From NCBI RefSeq assembly GCF_003934285.1, contig NZ_RQWJ01000004.1, positions 124,001 to 188,000 on the forward strand: 64,000 nt of DNA, given 5' to 3'. This document shows, piece by piece, positions 15,200-23,054 of this stretch; positions within the stretch are counted from its first letter, which is position 1; the number at the start of each line of letters is the position of its first letter. This stretch comes from Brevundimonas fluminis (lineage in GTDB: Bacteria > Pseudomonadota > Alphaproteobacteria > Caulobacterales > Caulobacteraceae). The notes under the pieces are model-generated. The model was not told the origin of the DNA. It ran no database searches and was given only the letters and a program-made list of their open reading frames with translations. A program made the position numbers and the translations under genes.

Positions 15200-16648
15200 C
15201 TAGAACAGCACCGCGGGATTCATGATGCGATGCGGATCCAGCGCGGCGCGGATCGCGCGCATGGCGTCCTGCTCCACGTCGGACTTGTAGCGGCGCGCCT
15301 CGTCGGTCTTGAGGCGGCCCAGACCGTGCTCCGCGCTGATCGAGCCGTCGAAGGCGGCGACGAGGTCGTGGACGACTTTCGACCCCTGCGGCTGGCGCGC
15401 CATGAAGGCGGCGGGGTCCGCGTCCAAGGGCCGCATGACGTCGTAGTGCAGGTTGCCGTCGCCGACGTGGCCGAAGGCGCTGATGCGGGCGCCGGGCTCG
15501 AAGGCGAGGACGGCGGTCTCGGCGGCGTCGATGAACTCGGCGATGCGCGAGACGGGGACGGAGACGTCGTGCTTCCAGCCGGGCCCCTCGGGCTTCTGGG
15601 CGGCGGACTGCTCCTCGCGCAGCTTCCAGAAGGCGGCGCGCTGGGCCTCGTTCGTGGCCACGGCGGCGTCGAGGATCAGGCCCTGGTCGAAGGCGGATTC
15701 GAGCAGGCGCTGGAGGGCGGCCTCGGCGGCGCCGTCCTCGCCGGACGCCAGTTCGATCAGGACGATCCAGGGGGTGACGGTCTCCAGCGGCTCGCGCACG
15801 CCGGGAACGTTGCGGACGGCCATCTCCACGCCGACGCGGCGCATCAGTTCGAAGGCCTCGACCCCGCCGCCGGTCTCGGCCCTGGCGCGGGCGAGGAGTT
15901 CGACGGCGTCGGCGGCGCGGGACAGGCCGGCCATGGCCGTCGCGCGGGAGCGGAGGAGGGGGACCAGCTTCAGGGTGGCCGCGGTGACGACGCCCAGTGT
16001 GCCCTCGGCGCCGATCAGGAGCTGCTTCAGATCGTAGCCGGTGTTGTCCTTGCGCAGGGTCTTCAGCCCGTCGAAGACGCGGCCGTCGGGCATGACGGCC
16101 TCGATGCCGAGGACCAGATCCCGCATCATGCCGTAGCGCAGGACCTGGACGCCGCCGGCGTTGGTGGAGACGACTCCGCCGATGGTGGCGGTGCCTTCGG
16201 CGGCGAGCGACAGGGGGAAACGGCGGCCGGCGGCCAATGCCGCGTCCTGGGCCTCCTTCAGCGTCACGCCGGCCTCGACGGTCAGGGCGTCGTCCAAGGG
16301 GGAGACGGCGCGGATCGCGCGCATCTTGCGGAGCGACAGCAGGACCTCGCCGAAGGGGACCTGACCGCCCACCAGACCCGTGGCGCCGCCCTGGGGCACG
16401 ATCGGGATGCGACGGGCGGCGCAGATCCTCACCGCTTTCGCCACCTCTTCGGTGGAACGAGGCGTGAGCATCAGCGGGGTGTGGCCGTGCCACCGGCCGC
16501 GCCATTCCTCCAGCCAGGGCGCGATCTCCTGCGGGTCGTCGGTCCAGCCGCCGGGGCCCAACGCGGCCTTGAGTTCGGCGAGGCCTTCGGCGAGGCCGTC
16601 GAGGGCGGCCTTGAGGCGATCGGGCGGGCGGGGAAGGGCGCTGTCCAT
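15200..16648 (-). CDS. FAD-linked oxidase, D-2-hydroxyglutarate / D-lactate dehydrogenase type
   Basis: A 482-residue flavoprotein of the GlcD/DLD family that oxidises a D-2-hydroxyacid and passes electrons to an acceptor. The PP-loop FAD-binding region contains [16 protein letters not shown] and the second cofactor loop [19 protein letters not shown]. The C-terminal oxidase cap ends [16 protein letters not shown] and [11 protein letters not shown], where metal and substrate ligands usually lie, then [13 protein letters not shown]-2-hydroxyglutarate (from serine synthesis) is the likeliest substrate, D-lactate an alternative. The start at 16648 (MDSALPRP) is chosen over one 19 codons upstream that would run into the divergent NUDIX gene start. 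Confidence 0.88.
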   Translation of the reverse strand: MDSALPRPPDRLKAALDGLAEGLAELKAALGPGGWTDDPQEIAPWLEEWRGRWHGHTPLMLTPRSTEEVAKAVRICAARRIPIVPQGGATGLVGGQVPFGEVLLSLRKMRAIRAVSPLDDALTVEAGVTLKEAQDAALAAGRRFPLSLAAEGTATIGGVVSTNAGGVQVLRYGMMRDLVLGIEAVMPDGRVFDGLKTLRKDNTGYDLKQLLIGAEGTLGVVTAATLKLVPLLRSRATAMAGLSRAADAVELLARARAETGGGVEAFELMRRVGVEMAVRNVPGVREPLETVTPWIVLIELASGEDGAAEAALQRLLESAFDQGLILDAAVATNEAQRAAFWKLREEQSAAQKPEGPGWKHDVSVPVSRIAEFIDAAETAVLAFEPGARISAFGHVGDGNLHYDVMRPLDADPAAFMARQPQGSKVVHDLVAAFDGSISAEHGLGRLKTDEARRYKSDVEQDAMRAIRAALDPHRIMNPAVLF

Positions 16649-16703
16649 GCGCCCTTTGTCCCAAAGGCTTGCCGGGGTGGGAAGGGGCGAGTTACGCCGG
16701 AGC

Positions 16704-17120
16704 ATGACCCTGTCAGCCCCCGTGCCCGCCGTCGGCGTGATCTGCTTCCGCGGGGCGGAGGTGCTGCTGATCCGGCGGGGCCGCGAGCCGCGGCGGGGGC
16801 AGTGGAGCCTGCCGGGCGGACGGGTCGAACCCGGCGAGCGGCTGGAGGAGACCGGCCTGCGCGAGCTGCGCGAGGAGACGGGGGTCGAGGCCGAGCTGCT
16901 GGGGCTGGTCGACGTGGTCGACGGCGTGTTTCCGGAGCACGGGCGGCACTATGTGCTGATCGACTATGCGGCGCGGTGGGTCGCGGGCGAGCCGGTCGCG
17001 GGCGACGACGCCTCCGAGGCGGAGTTCGTGCCGGTCGAGGAAGCCTGCGCACGGGTGGACTGGGACGAGACCCGGCGTGTGATCCGGCTGGCCGCCGCGC
17101 GGTTTCTTACGCCGATGTAA
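16704..17120 (+). CDS. NUDIX hydrolase
   Basis: A 138-residue pyrophosphohydrolase. The NUDIX box is complete: [20 protein letters not shown] followed by TGV (G-x5-E-x7-R-E-x2-E-E-x-G-h), with metal-binding glutamates present. The start [26 protein letters not shown] is typical of small MutT/ADP-ribose-type enzymes. [12 protein letters not shown] resembles ADP-ribose or CTP-type members, but the substrate cannot be deduced. It is divergent from the FAD oxidase gene (55 bp). Confidence 0.92.
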   Translation: MTLSAPVPAVGVICFRGAEVLLIRRGREPRRGQWSLPGGRVEPGERLEETGLRELREETGVEAELLGLVDVVDGVFPEHGRHYVLIDYAARWVAGEPVAGDDASEAEFVPVEEACARVDWDETRRVIRLAAARFLTPM

Positions 17121-17191
17121 TCTTCGCCGTCCGGTTTCGATGGAACGGCGGTCGCGGGCGCCCTAGCCTTCGAGGCCATAGGAGGACGTCG

Positions 17192-18205
17192 ATGGAACTG
17201 CCTACGATTTTCGTTCTGGTGCTGGTCGCCTTCGCGATCGTGCTGTTGTTCAGCGTGGTGAAGATCGTGCCGCAGGGGCGCGAGTTCACGGTCGAGCGCT
17301 TCGGGAAATACACCAAGACCCTGGCCCCCGGGATCCATCTGCTGACGCCGTTCGTCGAGAGAATCGGCCGTCGGATGAACATGATGGAGCAGGTTCTGGA
17401 CGTCCCGACGCAGGAGGTCATCACCAAGGACAACGCCATGGTGAAGGTGGACGCCATCGTCTTCATCCAGGTGATGAGCGCGGCGGCGGCGGCCTATCGG
17501 GTCGAAGACCTGCCGTACGCCATCACCCAGCTGTGCTCGACCAACCTGCGGACCGTGGTCGGCTCGATGGACCTGGACGAGGTTCTGTTCCAGCGGGACA
17601 ACATCAACTCGCGCCTGCTGACGGTCATCGACGCGGCGACCGAGCCGTGGGGCGTGAAGGTCAACCGCATCGAGATCAAGGATCTCACGCCGCCGGTGGA
17701 CATCACAAACGCCATGGCGCGGCAGATGAAGGCGGAGCGCGAGCGCCGTGCGGTGATCACCGAGGCCGAGGGCGAGAAACAGGCGGCCATCGCCCGAGCC
17801 GAGGGCGCCAAGCAGTCGGCGATCCTGCAGGCCGAGGGCCGCAAGGAAGCCGCCTTCCGCGACGCCGAGGCGCGCGAGCGCGAAGCCGAGGCCGAGGCCC
17901 GCGCCACGGCCATGGTGTCTGAAGCCATCGCCCGCGGCGACGTGAACGCGATCAACTATTTCGTGGCGCAGAAGTACGTCGAGGCCTTCGCCCAGTTGGC
18001 CAACAGCCCGCAGCAGAAGACGGTCATCGTGCCCGCCGAGATGGGGGCGCTGGTCGGCTCCATCGCCGGCATCGGCGAACTGGTGGGCCTGGCCGGCCGG
18101 CAGCAGTCGGGCGGATCGACCCCGCCGCCCGCGCCGCGCAGCGCGCCCCCCGCGCCCCCGCGCCCGCCGCGCCGCCCCGCCGGCTCGGTTCCCGTGACGG
18201 AGTAG
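17192..18205 (+). CDS. SPFH/Band-7 (stomatin-like) membrane protein
   Basis: A 337-residue inner-membrane protein of the slipin/QmcA class. An N-terminal helix (PTIFVLVLVAFAIVLLFSVV) leads into the SPFH domain (IVPQGREFTVERFGKYTKTL; DVPTQEVITKDNAMVKVD; FQRDNINSRLLTVIDAATEPWGVKVNRIEI). A long charged coiled coil of Ala/Glu/Arg repeats follows (about 185-260), then a Pro-rich tail. Such proteins form oligomeric microdomains that stabilise other membrane proteins. An AGGAGG ribosome site lies just before the start. The NfeD partner follows after 4 bp, the standard SPFH-NfeD pairing. Confidence 0.95.
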   Translation: MELPTIFVLVLVAFAIVLLFSVVKIVPQGREFTVERFGKYTKTLAPGIHLLTPFVERIGRRMNMMEQVLDVPTQEVITKDNAMVKVDAIVFIQVMSAAAAAYRVEDLPYAITQLCSTNLRTVVGSMDLDEVLFQRDNINSRLLTVIDAATEPWGVKVNRIEIKDLTPPVDITNAMARQMKAERERRAVITEAEGEKQAAIARAEGAKQSAILQAEGRKEAAFRDAEAREREAEAEARATAMVSEAIARGDVNAINYFVAQKYVEAFAQLANSPQQKTVIVPAEMGALVGSIAGIGELVGLAGRQQSGGSTPPPAPRSAPPAPPRPPRRPAGSVPVTE

Positions 18206-18209
18206 GACG

Positions 18210-18668
18210 ATGGACGCGATCCTGAGCCTTCACGCCTCGCAGCCGTGGTGGATCTGGCTGGCGATCGGCGTGGCCCTGCTGGCGGTCGAGGCCGCCATCT
18301 CGAGCGAGTGGCTGCTGTGGCCGGCGGTGGCCGCCGGCGTGGTGGCCGTGCTGACGGCGCTGGGCCTGAGGCTGGGCCTGACGGCGGAGATCGCCGTCTT
18401 CGCCCTGCTGACCGCCGCGGCGACCCTGCTGTCGCGACGGCTGATCCAGCGCGTCAATCCGGGTGAGGTCGCCGACGTCAACGACCGCACCAGCCGGCTG
18501 GTCGGTCAGCGGGCCCAGGTGGTTCAGCCGTTCGTCGACGGCCGCGGGCGGGTCTTCGTCTCGGGCGCCGAATGGGCGGCCGAGATCGACGGCGATGCCC
18601 CCCTGCCGGGCCAGAGCGTGGTGGTGGCCGATGCGTCGGGTGCGACGCTGAAGGTGCGGGCGGGGTGA
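18210..18668 (+). CDS. NfeD family membrane protein
   Basis: A 152-residue protein with three closely spaced hydrophobic helices (WWIWLAIGVALLAVEAA; WLLWPAVAAGVVAVLTALGL; LTAEIAVFALLTAAATLLS) and a C-terminal soluble OB-fold domain (LVGQRAQVVQPFVDGRGRVFVSGAEWAAEI). This short NfeD type is the usual partner of the SPFH protein encoded 4 bp upstream. Together they form membrane microdomain complexes. The stop overlaps the GTG start of the next gene. Confidence 0.93.
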   Translation: MDAILSLHASQPWWIWLAIGVALLAVEAAISSEWLLWPAVAAGVVAVLTALGLRLGLTAEIAVFALLTAAATLLSRRLIQRVNPGEVADVNDRTSRLVGQRAQVVQPFVDGRGRVFVSGAEWAAEIDGDAPLPGQSVVVADASGATLKVRAG

Positions 18669-19033
18669 TCGGCCTGGCGCTCGCCGGGGCGCTGGCCTGC
18701 GTGCCGCTGGCGCAGGCCGACGCTTTCGGCGACATCGCGTTCGACGAGCGGCTGACGCGGGACGACGCCCGGTTCGCGTCGGTTCGGTGTGATGACGACG
18801 GCTGCACCGGCCGAGATGGGGCCGGCGTGGAGTACCACACCGACGGCGAGTGGATCCTGCAGAAGATCGTGGCCGGGCGCGGACCTTCCGACGCGTTTCG
18901 TGACCGGTTGGTCCAGCTGCCCGAATCGACGACCGGCGAGCTAACCGCCGCGCTCTGCATCGAAGCGAGCTGGATCACGCTGAAGCGCGACGCCGACGGC
19001 GGCTGGACCTACGGCCTTTACGCCCAGCCCTAG
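18665..19033 (+). CDS. small secreted protein of unknown function
   Basis: A 122-residue protein beginning at GTG 18665, which overlaps the nfeD stop (GTGA). The N-terminus [22 protein letters not shown] is a signal peptide with an A-x-A site. The mature part has three cysteines ([10 protein letters not shown] and ALCIEAS), suggesting a disulfide-bonded periplasmic protein, and ends in [11 protein letters not shown]. No family is recognised. Coupling to SPFH-NfeD suggests co-expression. The gene ends 4 bp into the convergent rnhA. Confidence 0.65.
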   Translation: MIGLALAGALACVPLAQADAFGDIAFDERLTRDDARFASVRCDDDGCTGRDGAGVEYHTDGEWILQKIVAGRGPSDAFRDRLVQLPESTTGELTAALCIEASWITLKRDADGGWTYGLYAQP

Positions 19034-19470
19034 CCCCGGCGTTCCTCGATCCACCTGTTCGACAAAGCGTCGGCGCGTTCGTTCAACTCATGCCCGGCGT
19101 GGCCCTTGACCCAGTGCCACTTGACCTGGTGCCGGGCGCGGGCGGCGTCGAGACGTTTCCACAGGTCGTCGTTCTTGACCGGCTTCCTGTCGGCGGTCAG
19201 CCAGCCGCGCGACTTCCAGCCGGGCATCCATTTGGTGATGCCGTCCATGACGTAGCGGCTGTCGGTGTGCAAATCGACGCGGCAGGGGCGGTTCAGCGCC
19301 TCCAGCGCCATGATGGCGGCCGTCAGCTCCATGCGGTTGTTGGTGGTCAGCGGTTCTCCGCCCCACAGCTCCTTCTCGTGGCCGGCGCCGGTCTGCAGGA
19401 CCGCGCCCCAGCCGCCGGGCCCGGGATTGCCCTTGCAGGCGCCGTCGGTGTGGATGATGACGTGACTCAT
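19030..19470 (-). CDS. rnhA: ribonuclease HI
   Basis: Degrades RNA in RNA-DNA hybrids (R-loops, primers). The 146-residue protein has all the active-site residues in their usual places: Asp in [18 protein letters not shown], Glu in [13 protein letters not shown], Asp in [13 protein letters not shown], and His/Asp in [15 protein letters not shown]. The basic protrusion region [21 protein letters not shown] is also present. Length is typical of the bacterial enzyme. It is convergent with the secreted-protein gene (4 bp overlap) and divergent from tatA. Confidence 0.97.
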   Translation of the reverse strand: MSHVIIHTDGACKGNPGPGGWGAVLQTGAGHEKELWGGEPLTTNNRMELTAAIMALEALNRPCRVDLHTDSRYVMDGITKWMPGWKSRGWLTADRKPVKNDDLWKRLDAARARHQVKWHWVKGHAGHELNERADALSNRWIEERRG

Positions 19471-19493
19471 TGGCGCCGTGACTACAGGTCCGC

Positions 19494-19522
19494 TTGGCTT
19501 GGCGCCACCGGAGCGCCTATAT
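19494..19522 (+). promoter_or_regulatory. candidate housekeeping promoter of tatABC
   Basis: TTGGCT (19494-19499) and CTATAT (19517-19522) are separated by 17 bp in the divergent region upstream of tatA. The expected transcript start, near 19530, leaves a leader of about 45 nt carrying a GAGGAG ribosome site. Predicted from sequence only. Confidence 0.5.
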
Positions 19523-19574
19523 GCGGCGCTAGAAGATCAGGCCGACGAACCGGTCCGCATGAGGAGAGTACGCC

Positions 19575-19793
19575 GTGGGCGCGATGAGCATCTGGCACTG
19601 GGTGATCGTGATCGCCGTGATCGCCCTTCTGTTCGGCGGGCGCGGCAAGCTGTCGGGCCTGATGGGCGACGCCGCCAAGGGCATCCGCGCCTTCAAGGAC
19701 GGCCTGAAGGACGACGACAAGAAGGACGGCCCCGCCGAGGGCGTGAGCTCGCTGCCGCGCACGGACGCCGAAAAAGACCAGCTGAACCGCTGA
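19575..19793 (+). CDS. tatA: Sec-independent translocase subunit TatA
   Basis: A 72-residue pore-forming subunit of the twin-arginine translocase, which exports folded proteins. One N-terminal membrane helix ([16 protein letters not shown]) is followed by the amphipathic helix with the family motif [24 protein letters not shown] and an acidic/basic tail. A GAGGAG ribosome site lies 8 nt before the GTG at 19575, favouring that start over ATG 19584 (MSIWHW). It heads the tatA-tatB-tatC operon. Likely local substrates include the GH3 enzyme and the kelch lipoprotein. Confidence 0.96.
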   Translation: MGAMSIWHWVIVIAVIALLFGGRGKLSGLMGDAAKGIRAFKDGLKDDDKKDGPAEGVSSLPRTDAEKDQLNR

Positions 19794-19822
19794 CCGCCAA
19801 CCTGCGTCGGAGACCCTGACGG

Positions 19823-20377
19823 ATGGGTGGCCTAGGCCCCGGCATCGGCGGCTTTGAAATTCTGGTGATCGGACTCGTGGCCCTGCTGGTCGTGGGACCG
19901 AAAGACCTGCCCGTGATGATGCGCAAGCTGGGCAAGGCCATGGCCCGCGCGCGCGCCATGGCCAACGATTTCCGCGCCAGCTTCGACGAGATGGCGCGCC
20001 AGTCCGAGCTGGACGAACTGCGCAAGGAGGTCGACGCGCTGCGCCGCACCCAGATGGTGCCGCTGGGCGCCGAGGCCGAGGCGACCTTCCGCGAGATCAA
20101 CGCCGACCTGAACCGCCCGGTGGAATCGCCCGCGCCCGCGCCCCAGCCGTTGCTGACGGGGCCGGAGGAGTTCGCCGATCCGGGGCCGACGCCCATGGAG
20201 GCGGTTGAGGTCGCGCCGGTGGAAACGAAGGCGGCGACGCCTCGCACGAAGGCGACGAAAGCCGTCGCGTCGGTCGGCAAGGCTCGCCCCAAGGCGGCGA
20301 CGAAGCCGGCTCCCGACAAGGTCAAGGCACCGGCCGCCAAGCCGAAGGTCACCCGGAAGAAGGCGGTGGACCTGTGA
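19823..20377 (+). CDS. tatB: Sec-independent translocase subunit TatB
   Basis: A 184-residue protein that works with TatC to bind twin-arginine signal peptides. The N-terminus GPGIGGFEILVIGLVALLVVGPKDLPVMMRKLG shows the F-E/L-x-x-x-I and G-P-(K/R)-D-L-P hallmark of TatB. A charged amphipathic helix to about residue 75 and a long Pro/Ala/Lys-rich tail follow. It starts 29 bp after tatA and overlaps tatC by 4 bp (GTGA). Confidence 0.95.
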   Translation: MGGLGPGIGGFEILVIGLVALLVVGPKDLPVMMRKLGKAMARARAMANDFRASFDEMARQSELDELRKEVDALRRTQMVPLGAEAEATFREINADLNRPVESPAPAPQPLLTGPEEFADPGPTPMEAVEVAPVETKAATPRTKATKAVASVGKARPKAATKPAPDKVKAPAAKPKVTRKKAVDL

Positions 20378-21258
20378 CCCGCGACGAACGCGACGAGGCC
20401 GAGATCGAGGCGTCGCGCGCGCCCCTGATGGACCATCTGGTCGAGCTGCGCGGGCGACTGCTGGTGTGCGTGGTGGCCTTCATCGCGGCCTTCATCGTCT
20501 GCTTCTTCTTCGCCGCGCAGATCCAGCTGATCCTGATCCAGCCGTTCCAGGCCGCGGCCGCCATGCACGCGGCGCAGGGGCACCACGTGAACCCCTTCGA
20601 TCTGATCGCGGTGACCGCCGGTCTGAAGCCCGTTCCGGACGGGGGGCAGGAGGTGGTGCAGCTCATCGCCACGGCCCCGCTGGAGCAGCTGTTCACCAAG
20701 ATGAAGATCGCCGGTTTCGGCGCCGTGGTGCTGGCCTTTCCGGTGCTGGCCTTCCAGCTTTACCGGTTCGTCGCGCCCGGCCTGTACCGCAACGAGAAGG
20801 GCGCCTTCCTGCCTTTCCTGCTGGCCGCGCCTGTGCTGTTCCTGCTGGGTGGCGCGCTGGTCTATTTCGTCATGCTGCCGTTCGTCATGTGGTTCTCGCT
20901 GGGCCAGCAGGTGGTGGGCGACGGCGTGTCGGTGGCGCTGCTGCCGAAGATTTCGGAGTACCTGAACCTGGTGACGGCGCTGCTGCTGGCGTTCGGCCTG
21001 TGCTTCCAGCTGCCCGTGGTGATGACGCTTCTGGGGCTCGCCGGGCTGATCTCGTCGAAGTTCATGGCCGAGGGGCGGCGGTACGCCATCGTGGCCGTCG
21101 TGGTGGTCGCCGCCGTGGTGACGCCGCCGGATCCGATCAGCCAGCTGATGCTGGCCGTGCCGCTGGTGCTGCTCTACGAAATCTCGATCTGGTGCGTGCG
21201 GCTGATCGAGCTGCGGCGGAAGAAGGCGGACGACGCCGACGCGCTCGCCGCAACTTGA
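20374..21258 (+). CDS. tatC: Sec-independent translocase subunit TatC
   Basis: A 294-residue inner-membrane protein with six predicted helices, the twin-arginine signal receptor. The family start APLMDHLVELRGRLLVCVV is clear, as are the periplasmic loop region ending APLEQLFTKMKIAGFGAVVLAFPVL, the F-x-x-P-G-L-Y-x-x-E-K box (RFVAPGLYRNEKG), and VVAAVVTPPDPISQLMLAVPLVLLYE. It starts at GTG, coupled to tatB. The C-terminal tail is short and charged. Confidence 0.97.
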   Translation: MTRDERDEAEIEASRAPLMDHLVELRGRLLVCVVAFIAAFIVCFFFAAQIQLILIQPFQAAAAMHAAQGHHVNPFDLIAVTAGLKPVPDGGQEVVQLIATAPLEQLFTKMKIAGFGAVVLAFPVLAFQLYRFVAPGLYRNEKGAFLPFLLAAPVLFLLGGALVYFVMLPFVMWFSLGQQVVGDGVSVALLPKISEYLNLVTALLLAFGLCFQLPVVMTLLGLAGLISSKFMAEGRRYAIVAVVVVAAVVTPPDPISQLMLAVPLVLLYEISIWCVRLIELRRKKADDADALAAT

Positions 21259-21270
21259 CCCCGCGTGATC

Positions 21271-21298
21271 TTGGCGCCGCCCCGGGGGCGCGCTAGGC
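21271..21298 (+). promoter_or_regulatory. candidate promoter of the SCP2 gene
   Basis: TTGGCG (21271-21276), 16 bp spacer, CTAGGC (21293-21298), in the 73 bp between tatC and the SCP2 gene. The predicted leader is about 25 nt with GGGAGAG as ribosome site. It resembles the Caulobacter housekeeping consensus with GCTA at -10. Confidence 0.45.
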
Positions 21299-21331
21299 CG
21301 GACGCCAACTTGTTCTCAGGGAGAGACGACC

Positions 21332-21637
21332 ATGGCCGACCTGGCTTCCGTCACCGAACACATCCGCGGCGCCGTGGGCGACAACTCCGGTCTGGGCAAG
21401 ACCGTGAAGATCGACCTGGGCGACGTCGGCAAGATCTACATCGACGGCGCCTCGGTCCCGAATTCGGTGACCAACGAGGACAAGCCGGCCGACGCCACGG
21501 TGTCGATGTCGTGGGACGACTTCATGGCCCTGTCGGAAGGCCGGCTGGACCCGATGATGGCCTTCATGCAGGGCAAGCTGAAGGTGGCCGGCGACATGAT
21601 GATCGCCCAGCGTCTGGCGCCGCTGCTGAAGCGCTGA
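21332..21637 (+). CDS. SCP2 sterol-binding domain protein
   Basis: A single-domain SCP-2 protein of 101 aa that binds hydrophobic ligands such as fatty acyl-CoA. The family pattern is clear: a central DKPADATVSMSWDDFMALSEGRLDPMMAFMQGKLKVAGDM, where F-x-x-G-K-L-K-x-x-G is the hallmark, with preceding beta strands. It is followed by a terminator and an acyl-CoA dehydrogenase gene, which fits a role in lipid metabolism. A GGGAGAG ribosome site precedes the start. Confidence 0.93.
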   Translation: MADLASVTEHIRGAVGDNSGLGKTVKIDLGDVGKIYIDGASVPNSVTNEDKPADATVSMSWDDFMALSEGRLDPMMAFMQGKLKVAGDMMIAQRLAPLLKR

Positions 21638-21661
21638 GATTGACGCAGATCGAAGACGACG

Positions 21662-21700
21662 ACGGCGCGGCGCTCCAGAAACGTCGCGCCGTTTCCTTTT
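21662..21700 (+). terminator. intrinsic terminator after the SCP2 gene
   Basis: An 11-bp stem (ACGGCGCGGCG at 21662-21672 pairing with CGTCGCGCCGT at 21682-21692, one G-T wobble) with a 9-nt loop is followed by TTTCCTTTT. The acyl-CoA dehydrogenase gene starts 17 bp further on. Confidence 0.75.
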
Positions 21701-21716
21701 GAGCCGGAGCCTTTCC

Positions 21717-22928
21717 ATGGACTTTCGTCATTCCGACCGCGGTCTGCGCTGGCAGGAGCGCGTGGCGCGCTTCCTCGAGACGAACGTGATCCCGCGCGAG
21801 GCGGAGTACTGGGCGCAGGTCCACGAAAACCCGAAGCGCCAGCCGCCGGTCATGGAGGCGATGAAGGCCGAGGCGCGCGAGGCGGGGCTGTGGAACATGT
21901 TCCTGCCGGGCGAGCACGGGGCCGGGCTGACCAATCTGGAATACGCGCCGCTGGCCGAGATGATGGGGCGGCGGCTGTGGTCGGCCGAGGTGTTCAACTG
22001 CAACGCGCCGGACACCGGCAACATGGAGGTGCTGCACCTCTATGGGAACGCCGAACAGCAGGCGCGGTGGCTGAAGCCCTTGATGGCGGGCGAAATCCGC
22101 TCGGCCTTTTTGATGACCGAGCCTGCGGTGGCCAGTTCGGACGCGACCAACATCGAGACGCGCATCGAGCGCGACGGCGACCACTACGTCATCAACGGCC
22201 GCAAGTGGTGGTCGACCAACATGGCGCACCCGAACGTCGCCATCACCATCGTCATGGGCAAGACCGACTTCGGGGCGGCGACGCACCAGCAGCAGAGCCA
22301 GATCCTGGTGCCCGTCGACACGCCCGGCTTCCGCGTCGAGCGGATGCTTTCCGTGTTCGGCTATCAGGAGCTGCCGATCGGCCACGCCGAGGTGGTGCTG
22401 GAGAACGTGCGGGTGCCGGTTGCGAACCTGATCGCCGGCGAGGGCCGGGGATTCGAGATCGCCCAGGGGCGGCTGGGGCCGGGGCGCATCCACCACTGCA
22501 TGCGCGTGATCGGCGCGGCGGAGCGGGCGCTGGACCTGATGGTCGAGCGGCTGCTGTCGCGCACGGCGTTCAGGAAGGCCATCGCCGAGCACTCCGTCTG
22601 GGAGCAGCGCGTCGCCGAGGCGCGGACCAACATCGAGATGTGCCGGCTGCTGGTGCTGAAGGCGGCCTGGATGATGGACGAGGCGGGGGCCAAGAACGCC
22701 AAGTCGGAGATCGCCCAGATCAAGGTCGCCGCGCCGCGCATGGCGCTGAAAGTCATCGACGACGCCATCCAGGCGTTCGGTGGGGCGGGCGTGTCGGGCG
22801 ACTTCCCGCTGGCGGAGCTGTACGCCACGGTGCGCACCCTCCGCATCGCCGACGGGCCGGACGAGGTGCACAACCGGACCATCGCGCGGCTGGAGTATGC
22901 GAAGCACGGCGGGAAGCCGGTCCGGTGA
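21717..22928 (+). CDS. acyl-CoA dehydrogenase family protein
   Basis: A flavoenzyme of 403 aa with the standard three-domain layout. The middle domain has AFLMTEPAVASSDATNIETRIERDGDHYVINGRKWWSTN. The C-terminal part has IAQGRLGPGRIHHCMRVIGAAERALDLM and the glutamine-loop QAFGGAGVSGDFPLAELYATVRTLRIADGPDEVHNRTIA. These segments resemble the ACAD10/11 subgroup that takes longer or branched (possibly hydroxylated) acyl-CoAs. Start: ATG 21717 (MDFRHSDRG); a TTG six codons upstream falls on the terminator tract. The long-chain substrate is an inference. Confidence 0.92.
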   Translation: MDFRHSDRGLRWQERVARFLETNVIPREAEYWAQVHENPKRQPPVMEAMKAEAREAGLWNMFLPGEHGAGLTNLEYAPLAEMMGRRLWSAEVFNCNAPDTGNMEVLHLYGNAEQQARWLKPLMAGEIRSAFLMTEPAVASSDATNIETRIERDGDHYVINGRKWWSTNMAHPNVAITIVMGKTDFGAATHQQQSQILVPVDTPGFRVERMLSVFGYQELPIGHAEVVLENVRVPVANLIAGEGRGFEIAQGRLGPGRIHHCMRVIGAAERALDLMVERLLSRTAFRKAIAEHSVWEQRVAEARTNIEMCRLLVLKAAWMMDEAGAKNAKSEIAQIKVAAPRMALKVIDDAIQAFGGAGVSGDFPLAELYATVRTLRIADGPDEVHNRTIARLEYAKHGGKPVR

Positions 22929-23054
22929 CGGACTGCTGACGCCCGGTGGCAGCTGTGCCGTTTCCGCGGCCTTGAAGGCAACGGACGGCGACCCGAGGTG
23001 TTCTGTGTGAAGCGGTCGACATCGGGGCGGCGGCGCGCGCCACGGGAGCACCTC

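Noticed and set aside
13272-16664. Very long minus-strand open frame of 1130 codons
   Set aside because: It lies in another frame across bdhA, yaaA and the FAD oxidase gene; the translation is Arg/Pro/Gly low complexity, as expected from high-GC shadow frames.
22998-23054. 19-codon N-terminal extension of the EgtB-EgtD protein
   Set aside because: It is Arg-rich, unlike EgtB N-termini, and the ATG at 23055 has its own GGGAG site.
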